From contig NZ_CAMLHF010000010.1 of assembly GCF_946479715.1 (NCBI RefSeq), positions 1-54,296 on the forward strand: DNA of 54,296 nucleotides. The letters run 5' to 3'. Under the pieces are notes generated by a model that saw only the letters and a program-made list of their open reading frames with translations, was not told the DNA's origin and did no database searches. Source of the DNA: an uncultured Pedobacter sp. (GTDB taxonomy: Bacteria > Bacteroidota > Bacteroidia > Sphingobacteriales > Sphingobacteriaceae). Both the position numbers and the translations under genes were made by a program. Shown piece after piece: positions 42,650 through 50,617 of the stretch. Each line of letters starts with the position of its first letter. Position 1 is the first letter of the stretch.

Positions 42650-43816
42650 CTATTTTCTTTTTGATTTCTCCCAGGCAGCACTTTGGCTCTTTTTAAAATA
42701 CCTGATTATTCCGGCGATTACGGCATAATTCATCAAACAAAAATAATAAGGAACAAAAAAGGCCTTTACGCGAATATTTTTACGCTCAAAAATGAGTCCC
42801 AGCACACTTAAAATGTAGAATAATACCTGTAAAATAAATACCGTGTTGTAGAATAAGGAATCATAGTGATATACTATAAGTCCATTTACAACAAATAAAG
42901 CTATTAATAAGAATGGTGTTATGGTCCATCTCAAAACACGATGACTAATGTATTGAAATGTAAAGATTGGATTGTTAAAAGGATTTGCAGCTTTTTTTAA
43001 ACGGAAAATTGACTGTATCCCTCCGGCGGCAATCCTTATTTTCCGCTTTAATTCCTCTGCGGTATTTGCAGAAGCAGTCTCCATTGCATAGGCTTTTGGC
43101 TCATAAGCTATAATGTAACTTTTTTCAGCTATCCTCATTGCAATCATATGGTCGTCAATGATGGTATCTGATTCCACATTCTCGTAAAGTTTAGTTCTTA
43201 TACTGAATAATTCTCCTGCAGCTCCAACATTTGAATATAATTCATAATCCCATTTTTTTAATAACGACTCATACTTCCAGTAAAATCCCTCACCCGCAGA
43301 GCTCGCGTCAGCAGTCTGATCCACAAAAATTCGTTTCTCTCCGGCTACTGCTCCTACTTTATCATTTTGATAATGTTTAACCAATTCCTTAATCGCTTCG
43401 TTATTTAAAAACGTATTGGCATCCGTAAAAATTAATATCTCACCCTCAACAAATGGCATTGCCCTTTTAATAGCAGCCATCTTTCCTGCTCTTAAATGCT
43501 CATGTAATACCAATACATCATTGAACCTATTAAGCTTATCAGTGGTACTATCTGTTGAGCCGTCAGTTACAAAAATAATTTGCTTTTTTTCCTGTGGATA
43601 ATCCAGCCCCAAAGTATTCTCTACCTTAGCCTCAACAATGTCTTCTTCGTTATAAGCAGCTATAAGTATAGTTACACTCGGAAATTCCTGATCAGGATCA
43701 AATGAACCAGAGGTATAGAATAGTCTCTTTATTTTAACAAGTAAAAATAAAACAAACCCATATCCAACAAAAGTATAAAGAATAACAAAAAGAGAAATCC
43801 AAAAAACTATAATCAT
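42650..43816 (-). CDS. Glycosyltransferase family 2, membrane-bound processive-type
   Basis: An inner-membrane GT2 of 388 residues. An N-terminal helix (VFWISLFVILYTFVGYGFVLFLLV) precedes the GT-A domain with SVTILIAAYNEED, VTDGSTDST, the metal-binding ILIFTDANTF and the DDHMIAMR acceptor region. Three C-terminal helices follow KIRIAAGGIQSIFRL. There is no clear QxxRW motif, so it may transfer single residues or a short chain. It is last in the minus-strand exopolysaccharide operon, five bases after the next GT2 gene. Sugar and acceptor are unknown. Confidence 0.88.
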   Translation of the reverse strand: MIIVFWISLFVILYTFVGYGFVLFLLVKIKRLFYTSGSFDPDQEFPSVTILIAAYNEEDIVEAKVENTLGLDYPQEKKQIIFVTDGSTDSTTDKLNRFNDVLVLHEHLRAGKMAAIKRAMPFVEGEILIFTDANTFLNNEAIKELVKHYQNDKVGAVAGEKRIFVDQTADASSAGEGFYWKYESLLKKWDYELYSNVGAAGELFSIRTKLYENVESDTIIDDHMIAMRIAEKSYIIAYEPKAYAMETASANTAEELKRKIRIAAGGIQSIFRLKKAANPFNNPIFTFQYISHRVLRWTITPFLLIALFVVNGLIVYHYDSLFYNTVFILQVLFYILSVLGLIFERKNIRVKAFFVPYYFCLMNYAVIAGIIRYFKKSQSAAWEKSKRK

Positions 43817-43821
43817 TCTCC

Positions 43822-44733
43822 TTAAATTTTAAATCCTAATTTATTACTGTTTTTTGAATTTGTAAGATTCCAAAACACCCCCTTAAACACCCACTTTACT
43901 AAGTCCAACCTTTTTTTGAAAATATAAGATATGATCTGTTTTGGGCAGGCAAAACAAATGTAATAGATGCTAAAGATAATCGAATTTAATAAAGATGTAT
44001 TTCTTCTAATATATAGCATCCTATTTCTAGTCATAAAGTATGTCTTAATTTTACTTTCCTTACCCACACTCATCGATTCCTTATGGTAAATTTTCGATTT
44101 GCCGGTAAACCATATTTTTTTACCTATTTTCTTAAACTTATCACACCAATCTAGTTCTTCATAGTAAAGAAAAAAATCTTCAGACATTAAACCCGCAAGT
44201 TCAAGATCCTTTTTCCTGCACATCATTGCTGCCCCATGGCAATAACCGGTTTCTCTGCTGTCCAAATTGTATTGTCCGTCGTCAACCTCCTGATTCCCTA
44301 TGCCCCTGTTTCTGCCTGTCAAATAATTCATTTCCGTAAAACCAGCATATTGAATAATTTTCGGGTCTTCATAATACAAGATTAATGGCGAAATCAACCC
44401 AATATCCGGACGCACCTCCATTTCATTTAAAAGAACCGGAATCATATTTTCAGTTATTTCCGTATCATTATTTAGCAGTAAAATATATTCACCTTTAGCA
44501 GCTCGTATTCCTAAATTGTTGCCACCGGCAAATCCCAGGTTTTTATCCGATCTTATATATACTACGTCAGGATATATCTTTTTAAAATAAGCTTCATTGT
44601 TCTCACTACTCCCGTTATCAACCAAGATAAGCTCAATGTCTTCGTTCGGGGCATTGCGCAACACAGATCTTAAAAAATCTTCAGTTACCCTAATTTGATT
44701 AAAATTTACAGTAATTATGGTAATTCGACTCAT
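43822..44733 (-). CDS. Glycosyltransferase family 2 (rhamnosyltransferase-like)
   Basis: A 303-residue soluble-domain GT2. It has ITIITVNFNQIRVTEDFL, LILVDNGSSENN, SDKNLGFAGGNNLGIRAAKGEYILLLNNDTEI with the DxD-like NNDTE, GAAMMCRKKDLELAG, and FFLYYEELDWCDK as the catalytic acidic motif. This is the WbbL/rhamnosyltransferase-type profile; the donor sugar is not proved. It overlaps the GH-like gene by four bases (ATGA) and is five bases before the other GT2, so they are translationally coupled. Confidence 0.88.
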   Translation of the reverse strand: MSRITIITVNFNQIRVTEDFLRSVLRNAPNEDIELILVDNGSSENNEAYFKKIYPDVVYIRSDKNLGFAGGNNLGIRAAKGEYILLLNNDTEITENMIPVLLNEMEVRPDIGLISPLILYYEDPKIIQYAGFTEMNYLTGRNRGIGNQEVDDGQYNLDSRETGYCHGAAMMCRKKDLELAGLMSEDFFLYYEELDWCDKFKKIGKKIWFTGKSKIYHKESMSVGKESKIKTYFMTRNRMLYIRRNTSLLNSIIFSIYYICFACPKQIISYIFKKRLDLVKWVFKGVFWNLTNSKNSNKLGFKI

Positions 44734-46298
44734 TTTGCCTCTATAAAAATTGGGGTCTCTGTTACTTCCACTTCCAACAGCCCATTCTTAGTCGCTACCT
44801 CCTTGGTTATCATCTTATCAGAACCAGGATTCAACTGATGTATTACAGCTTTTTTTGTCCTATTTAAGTCTAACAAATATTTCTCCTTTCTATCTATTTC
44901 ATCAGGAACCACTAAAACATACATTCTTTTTTGCCCATTTTGGTAAATATCAACTACCGGATCTTCATTAATAGAATTGAAATAATAGTAGTCGCCCATT
45001 AGGTTAGTAACCTGATGGATATAATCAGCAGCAGGCCTCCTTTTTTTACTTTTTTCTAAAAGCCCTGAATATCCAAACGAAGTTCCAGGATCAGTGCCTG
45101 GATCATTGTTATCATATAATTGGTAATAAAACACCTTATCAATTCCTAATCTGGCATACAATAAACCTAAACGAAGCAACCAATCTGCCTGTGTAATTAG
45201 ATTAGACTTTGACCCTATCGGAATAGCTCTTTGAACGCTTTTTTCACTTATATCATATCCGGTTTCAGTAGACCATACCGGCATATTCCCTAGTTTTGAC
45301 GACAAATCAGTAAAACTTTTGGCAATTTCAGCCATCTCATTAGTTTCAGGGGCAACTCCCCTCTTTTTACTTTTGAATCTGGCAAACCATCCTGTATAAT
45401 CATTAGAATACATATGATAATTTATAACATCAAAACATAAATCAACCTCACCATTCTTTTTGTATCCCCTATTCTTTTTACACCACTCAACCATCCGCTC
45501 TACAAACTCTACATTAGGTTTTGCCAGCCCACCCATAACAACATTCATAGTAGAATCAGCCGTTTTAACTCCCACACCTTTTCCTAGTTTGCCTTTGTGA
45601 CCGTCATAAAATGCTGAAAGCTGAGCTGCATATTCTTCCGGACTTTGTTCACAATCTTTACCCTTCCACCACTTATCCGGTTCATTACTGCTTTCTATGT
45701 ATTTTATATAACCTAAACCTATAATTGGTTGATGAGATTCCTTAGGAACCTTTATTAGTTTTTTATCAATTTTCTTATTTTGACCATATCTGGCGGCAAA
45801 CTGAAAGCCAGCCTTTCCAATTTCTATGTATGATAATGGTGCATCTCTTTTATCGCCGAATTTTATTGGCATTAAATCTCTCTGGCGTCTGTGTTCAGGA
45901 TACGTATTTATTAGCCAGCTGGGTGTAACCTGTAAATCTACTACCACCAGCATGCTATCTTTAAAGCACTTTTGATAAATCTCATCATAACTCCATCCAC
46001 CCTCAGGCTTATGGTTAAATCTAAAAACATCCTTTTCAGGCTCAATCCTTTCCCAATCCAAAAAATGTCTAAATCCATTAAAATTGGTTATTAGATTATA
46101 TTTTGTGGTATCAAAATTATATTGCAGATCATAAAAATCCCATTCAAAGCCATTAATACCAAACATATCCTTAATCTTAATCTGCTTATCCCTAAGTGGC
46201 CCAACTTCTACATACTCCTTTCTATCGGGTGTACAGCAAGTAAAAAAAACAATAAATGTTATTAAAATGCTATTAATAATTTGGTTAGTTTTTTTCAT
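44730..46298 (-). CDS. Clan-A glycoside-hydrolase-like lipoprotein
   Basis: A secreted protein of 522 residues. The signal peptide ends in FFTCCTPDR with a lipobox-type Cys near residue 21. The mature domain is a TIM-barrel of glycoside-hydrolase clan A. Candidate acid/base is Glu206 in SSNEPDKWW and candidate nucleophile Glu345 in VWSTETGYD. A WERIEP loop and NYHMYSND fit GH5/GH39-type barrels. It is inside an exopolysaccharide operon, so trimming or release of the polymer is likely rather than nutrition. The exact GH family is not assigned, and it may be unclassified. Confidence 0.75.
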   Translation of the reverse strand: MKKTNQIINSILITFIVFFTCCTPDRKEYVEVGPLRDKQIKIKDMFGINGFEWDFYDLQYNFDTTKYNLITNFNGFRHFLDWERIEPEKDVFRFNHKPEGGWSYDEIYQKCFKDSMLVVVDLQVTPSWLINTYPEHRRQRDLMPIKFGDKRDAPLSYIEIGKAGFQFAARYGQNKKIDKKLIKVPKESHQPIIGLGYIKYIESSNEPDKWWKGKDCEQSPEEYAAQLSAFYDGHKGKLGKGVGVKTADSTMNVVMGGLAKPNVEFVERMVEWCKKNRGYKKNGEVDLCFDVINYHMYSNDYTGWFARFKSKKRGVAPETNEMAEIAKSFTDLSSKLGNMPVWSTETGYDISEKSVQRAIPIGSKSNLITQADWLLRLGLLYARLGIDKVFYYQLYDNNDPGTDPGTSFGYSGLLEKSKKRRPAADYIHQVTNLMGDYYYFNSINEDPVVDIYQNGQKRMYVLVVPDEIDRKEKYLLDLNRTKKAVIHQLNPGSDKMITKEVATKNGLLEVEVTETPIFIEAK

Positions 46299-46374
46299 CT
46301 TTTTAGTATAAAATTTATTAACAATATAATCATTTTGGCAGGGTCATAAATGCCAAAACATATGGCCTTAACTT

Positions 46375-47283
46375 TTATCTTCTAATTAGCTTTTTAATTA
46401 TTTTTCTTAATAGAAATTTCGATTTCCCCATACTATTAGGGAAGACCATCTTTCTTTCATCAGTACAATAAACAGGTTTACCCGAAATGTCGGCTATTTG
46501 TTTTGCTTGCCATATTGAGCTTTCAATAAACAGATAGCAATCATATTTCACATATACAGATGCTTTAAAACCTCCATGATTATTAGCCTTTAATCTTGCT
46601 GCCTTATCAGGAAGATCTAACATAATCAGATGATTGTATTTTACATTGTGCTTCGATAACCAAGCCTCAGTTAATGCCCTATACCTCTCTAACCTATTGG
46701 TAACCAAATAACCAATGGTTTTGCTTGGTCTAAAAAATGGCTCAACATTTTCTAAAAAATGTTCATACTTAGGCCCGTCATCATTTTCGTCTTCTGTTGG
46801 ATCTATGCACAATACACCGTCGATGTCAAAACAACAATTCTCAAGTAAATCATGATGCATCATATTCCATTCAAAAATTCTTGGCCCGGGACATATTTCA
46901 AAGTAAAAGTCAATGTTATCTTTAGTTTCTTCTACAGCATACACAGCGGTGTATAGCACTTTCTTTTCCGGATAAAGTCCTTTGAGTTTATTTTTAACGT
47001 TAATTATGGAGCTGCCAGACCAAATGCTATCCTCAACAATAAGTACATTTTTATATTCACTAAAGGGCTTGATATACGATTTTAATCGCTCTCCTGACTG
47101 AAGGATTCTTCCATTAACATATCCTTCTACGTCAGTAAAGGGAAGATTTAAATGTAAGGCCAGCAAATTCGCTGCAAGCAATCCACTTCTGGGAACCCCA
47201 ACAATTAAATCTATCTCCAAAGGTACTTTAGAAAGATTGGTAGTAATTGTGTGATTTAAATCTTCAATTGATCTGTAGTTCAT
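46375..47283 (-). CDS. Phosphoribosyltransferase-HAD fusion protein
   Basis: A 302-residue two-domain protein. The N-terminal type-I phosphoribosyltransferase shows IVGVPRSGLLAANLLA and the PRPP-binding VLIVEDSIWSGSSI at residues 80-93. The C-terminal half is a HAD-type phosphatase with motif I CCFDIDGVLCIDP (Asp153, Asp155) and later TNRLERYRALTEAWL. It could link a ribose-phosphate to a sugar-like acceptor and dephosphorylate it, a logic that would suit ribosylated glycans, but this is inference. It lies 12 bases after the flippase gene in the exopolysaccharide operon. The basic tail (KFLLRKIIKKLIRR) may touch membrane. Confidence 0.8.
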   Translation of the reverse strand: MNYRSIEDLNHTITTNLSKVPLEIDLIVGVPRSGLLAANLLALHLNLPFTDVEGYVNGRILQSGERLKSYIKPFSEYKNVLIVEDSIWSGSSIINVKNKLKGLYPEKKVLYTAVYAVEETKDNIDFYFEICPGPRIFEWNMMHHDLLENCCFDIDGVLCIDPTEDENDDGPKYEHFLENVEPFFRPSKTIGYLVTNRLERYRALTEAWLSKHNVKYNHLIMLDLPDKAARLKANNHGGFKASVYVKYDCYLFIESSIWQAKQIADISGKPVYCTDERKMVFPNSMGKSKFLLRKIIKKLIRR

Positions 47284-47295
47284 TTTTTAGATTAT

Positions 47296-48810
47296 TTAAG
47301 CTTTTAATTTATTCTTATTAATTAGGAACTGACCAATTTCAAGAATCCTATTCATTTTTTTTCTGGTAAACTTTGTCAGAAACCATAATCCTATATAGAT
47401 AATAGCCCCCACAAAAAAACCTATAATACAAATCAGAAATGAATTGGTGCCACCCAAATTTGCTCTTACAAAAAACATACCTGCACCACTAATTAGCGCA
47501 AATACTGCAGGCAAGCAAATTTCTTCTAGAAATTGTAAAATAGAAAGATGTGAATCTTTCAAACTATAAAGCAATAATGGTATAAACAATGCGTAAGTCA
47601 CAATTGCGTACGATATGGCAATGCCTGTGGTGCCCCAATTTATTCCAATGCAGAATCCGGCTACAACTAAAGTAGAGTTAATAATACCTAAGTAAAAGTA
47701 TTTTTTTGCTTTCCCTGTAGTTATCAGCAGCAATCCCTGAGTACTTGCAACAGGCTGGATAAAAGCAGATATAGCTAGTAATTTAAATATAGACGATGCA
47801 GCAATCCATTTTTGTCCTAAAACAATAAAGATAATTTCATGCGAAAAAATTGCAAAATAAATCACGATGGGCATAGAGAAAAAGGCCAGCGTAAAAAGGT
47901 ATCTGCAAAAGAAATGGTTGTATTTCCATTTATCATTCTGAAGGTTACTTAACGCCGGCAGTGCAACAGCATTTAATGGATCCCGGAGCTGAGTAATTGG
48001 CAAAAGCAACAACTGATAAGCCTTTGAGTACATTCCTAAGGCGCTTGGTCCTGAGAACTTTCCGATTAAAACATTATCCATGTTTCTGGAAAAATAATTC
48101 ACCAGGTCAAACCCTGTTAAACCAGCACCAAAAGAAACTAATTTTTTTATTCCCTTTGAATTAAAACCAAAACGAGGCCGCCAATCACATAAAAACCAAA
48201 GTGATATTGTTGAATATATCGGACTGGAGACGGAGATAGCTACAATTGACCAGTAACCAAATCCTTTCCATGCCAAAAACATACCTGTAAGTAAACTGCC
48301 TACAGTGCTAAAAATCTGGATTCTGGATAAAGTTTTAAACTTCATCTGCCTCTTCATTAACGCATTATGCTGAAGAGAAAATCCCGTCACAAAAATACTT
48401 GCAGCAAATACAAGCGTCATATTCAGAAGTCGCTCTTCTTTATAAAAAGCAACTAAAAGTGGTGCTAGTAAAGAAACAATTAGTGCAATAACAAAACTAA
48501 CTCCAATGCTTATCCAAAATATGGAGTTCACCTGCTCGTCCTTTAGCTCCTTTGTTTGAATAACTGCTGATGATAAACCCAGGTCTTTAAATACGGTGAT
48601 GAAGCCAGTTATTGTGGTTACCATAGCCACCAAACCATAATCGCCCGGCACCAATAATCTGGCTAGTATAATGGTAGACAGAATATTTATCCCAAAAGAC
48701 AACACCTGGCCGGCAACAGTATTAAATCCACCTGAAATAGAATGCGACTTTAAATCTTGCGTCAGATGGGACGTTTCTAGCCATTTATTATACTGTTTGT
48801 CTCGGTTCAT
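47296..48810 (-). CDS. Wzx/WzxC-type polysaccharide flippase (MOP superfamily)
   Basis: A 504-residue membrane protein with about 14 helices. The first segment (SISGGFNTVAGQVLSFGINILSTIILARLLVPGDYGLVAMVTTITGFI, shown here by its conserved ARLL.PxDYGLVAM core) is typical of the WzxC subgroup. KDLGLSSAVIQ and ALMKRQMKFKTLSRIQI further support this. Such proteins move lipid-linked repeat units across the inner membrane. It lies between the GT4 gene (62 bases) and the PRT-HAD gene (12 bases). Confidence 0.9.
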   Translation of the reverse strand: MNRDKQYNKWLETSHLTQDLKSHSISGGFNTVAGQVLSFGINILSTIILARLLVPGDYGLVAMVTTITGFITVFKDLGLSSAVIQTKELKDEQVNSIFWISIGVSFVIALIVSLLAPLLVAFYKEERLLNMTLVFAASIFVTGFSLQHNALMKRQMKFKTLSRIQIFSTVGSLLTGMFLAWKGFGYWSIVAISVSSPIYSTISLWFLCDWRPRFGFNSKGIKKLVSFGAGLTGFDLVNYFSRNMDNVLIGKFSGPSALGMYSKAYQLLLLPITQLRDPLNAVALPALSNLQNDKWKYNHFFCRYLFTLAFFSMPIVIYFAIFSHEIIFIVLGQKWIAASSIFKLLAISAFIQPVASTQGLLLITTGKAKKYFYLGIINSTLVVAGFCIGINWGTTGIAISYAIVTYALFIPLLLYSLKDSHLSILQFLEEICLPAVFALISGAGMFFVRANLGGTNSFLICIIGFFVGAIIYIGLWFLTKFTRKKMNRILEIGQFLINKNKLKA

Positions 48811-48872
48811 CTATGAGCGTAGTAGTTTGGGTTGCTGATTAAAATACAATAAATCAATATCTATGCTAACAT

Positions 48873-50075
48873 TTAGATCAGCGTTGGATTATTTTTGGTA
48901 CAAGACCTTATTGATTCATCTAATAATGAAACAACCTTATCCCAACTAAAGCCCTTTGCAAAAGAAATCCGTTCCGAATGCAAGGCAGAATTATCTTCAG
49001 ATAAGGCCTTAGTTATTAAATCTGCGAACTCCAGCGCGTCATCAGCAAGATAAGTGTATTCTGAAAATACTTCTTTCATTGTATTTGTAGACTTTGCAAC
49101 TACAGGTTTCCCCATCGCAAGGTACTCTACTATTTTTAAAGGAAAATTACCAATAGTAATTTCATTAAGCAACTGTGGATTTATGCAAACGGAAAAATAT
49201 TGCACATAAGAAGGAATATTTTTCTTATCTATTTTGCCAAAAAAATGAACATTTTTCATCTCATGTAAAATACTCTTACTAAATTCCTTGTCCTCTTCAC
49301 CAATTAAAACAAAGTTATATTCTGGTTTAGCAGTTGCTATCCTGATGATTAAATCCAGATCAAGTCTTAAAGAACTTAGCGCACCAACATAACCTATTAT
49401 TGGTTTCTCTAGTGTTTTTAGCTGCTCCGGTGTATCATGTAATATCTCACTGTTAAAAAGTTTAAGATCAACACCATTTCCAATGTAAAAACTATTTGGA
49501 TTATATTGCTTGGCACTTTTAACAAAGTCATTCGAATTACAAATTACAAGATCCGACTTTTTTATCAATTTAGGTTCTAGAGCCTCACCATGTCTTTTCC
49601 AATAATCAACACCAAGAGTATAATCTCTATCAAGATAGATATATAGGTCAGGCTTCAATAATTCTTTTAAGTAAAAGCTCCTGAATATATCTTTATCATT
49701 GATTAGGATAAATGAGTCAAAGTTTAGCCCCAATAGTGCTTGTTTAATCTCCCTGGCAAAACGCCTGTTATTTACATAATTGAAAAGCGAAAACATTTTA
49801 GTTGAAGGGATCCAATTAATCGACTCTAACAGGCAACTCGTATTTAATACATATAGATTATCAGCTAAACTCCGTGTTCCTGTACCTCCATTTTTTATAA
49901 GCTCAATATGCTCTTTTACATAACGGTCGTTGTGCTTTGATAGTAGTGTTTTTCTATCAATAGGAGGATTTACGAATAACACTCTGTGCTTTTTTGCCAA
50001 TTCTTTAGCTAAGCTTGTGGAAGTTGACTCCCGATCTGTATTTATTCGCTGCAAACTGACAAAAACAAAATTCAT
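48873..50075 (-). CDS. Glycosyltransferase, GT-B fold (GT4-like)
   Basis: A 400-residue cytoplasmic GT-B enzyme. The N-terminal domain begins MNFVFVSLQRINTDREST and the C-terminal domain shows IIGYVGALSSLRLDLDLI, FVLIGEE, VHFFGKIDKKNIPSYVQ and the donor-binding PLKIVEYLAMGKPVVA (the Glu in EYLA). This is the GT4-type arrangement for retaining transferases. Donor and acceptor are unknown. It is the first gene of the minus-strand exopolysaccharide operon, facing a 542-bp spacer. Confidence 0.86.
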   Translation of the reverse strand: MNFVFVSLQRINTDRESTSTSLAKELAKKHRVLFVNPPIDRKTLLSKHNDRYVKEHIELIKNGGTGTRSLADNLYVLNTSCLLESINWIPSTKMFSLFNYVNNRRFAREIKQALLGLNFDSFILINDKDIFRSFYLKELLKPDLYIYLDRDYTLGVDYWKRHGEALEPKLIKKSDLVICNSNDFVKSAKQYNPNSFYIGNGVDLKLFNSEILHDTPEQLKTLEKPIIGYVGALSSLRLDLDLIIRIATAKPEYNFVLIGEEDKEFSKSILHEMKNVHFFGKIDKKNIPSYVQYFSVCINPQLLNEITIGNFPLKIVEYLAMGKPVVAKSTNTMKEVFSEYTYLADDALEFADLITKALSEDNSALHSERISFAKGFSWDKVVSLLDESIRSCTKNNPTLI

Positions 50076-50413
50076 TAAAATACGCTTTTATATCTATTTA
50101 ATAACTGGTAGATCGATAAGATACAATTAAATTCAAAACAATAAGCTATCCAAAACAAGTCTGTTTACTGCGATTGTTTTCAATATCCCTTAAAGATAAC
50201 CTAAACTAAGTAATACCGCAACTCTTTCTAATAGATAAAGCTTTCACAATTAACAACTTAAATTAGAAACAGAAATAATACATTACCGCCTTTAATTAAT
50301 GATATAAGTTCAAGGAAAGTCGAATTTAGGCGAAAGAAATATTAAAAATTGGGGAAAATTTTCCACACAAAATAGGCATTATTGTCACTTTAATTTAATA
50401 AATGAAGCTTTAA

Positions 50414-50427
50414 ACGCTTTAAAGCGT
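50414..50427. repeat. 14-bp perfect palindrome
   Basis: ACGCTTTAAAGCGT is self-complementary and is preceded by a partial copy (GCTTTAAA at 50407-50414). It is a candidate operator, about 190 bases upstream of the beta-helix gene. Confidence 0.4.
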
Positions 50428-50585
50428 GGAAAAAAAATAAAAAAACATTGTTTCTCAAGAAAAAAAACTATTTTTAGTGAGAAAAACATTCCCCATTACA
50501 AATATTACGCCACTTATTATAAGATAGGGATTCATAATTAGAGAGTGTCGTAATGGTAAATGTTATTTATTTCGAACGAAAATCA

Positions 50586-50606
50586 ATAATAATTAAAAAT
50601 TATTAT
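50586..50606 (+). repeat. 9-bp inverted repeat just before the beta-helix gene
   Basis: ATAATAATT-AAA-AATTATTAT ends 11 bases before ATG 50618. It could form a weak stem in the mRNA leader or serve as a protein-binding site. Confidence 0.4.
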
Positions 50607-50617
50607 ACACGTAAATT

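Larger units (their letters stand above)
50076..50617. other. Intergenic control region of the exopolysaccharide locus
   Basis: A 542-bp AT-rich spacer lies between the divergent GT4 gene and the beta-helix lipoprotein gene. No coding frame is visible. It contains palindromes: GGAAAATTTTCC (50353-50364), ACGCTTTAAAGCGT (50414-50427), TTTCTCA/TGAGAAA arms (50451-50457 and 50478-50484) and ATAATAATT/AATTATTAT arms (50586-50594 and 50598-50606). No exact TAnnTTTG box was found, so promoters here may use another sigma factor or activators. Confidence 0.55.
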
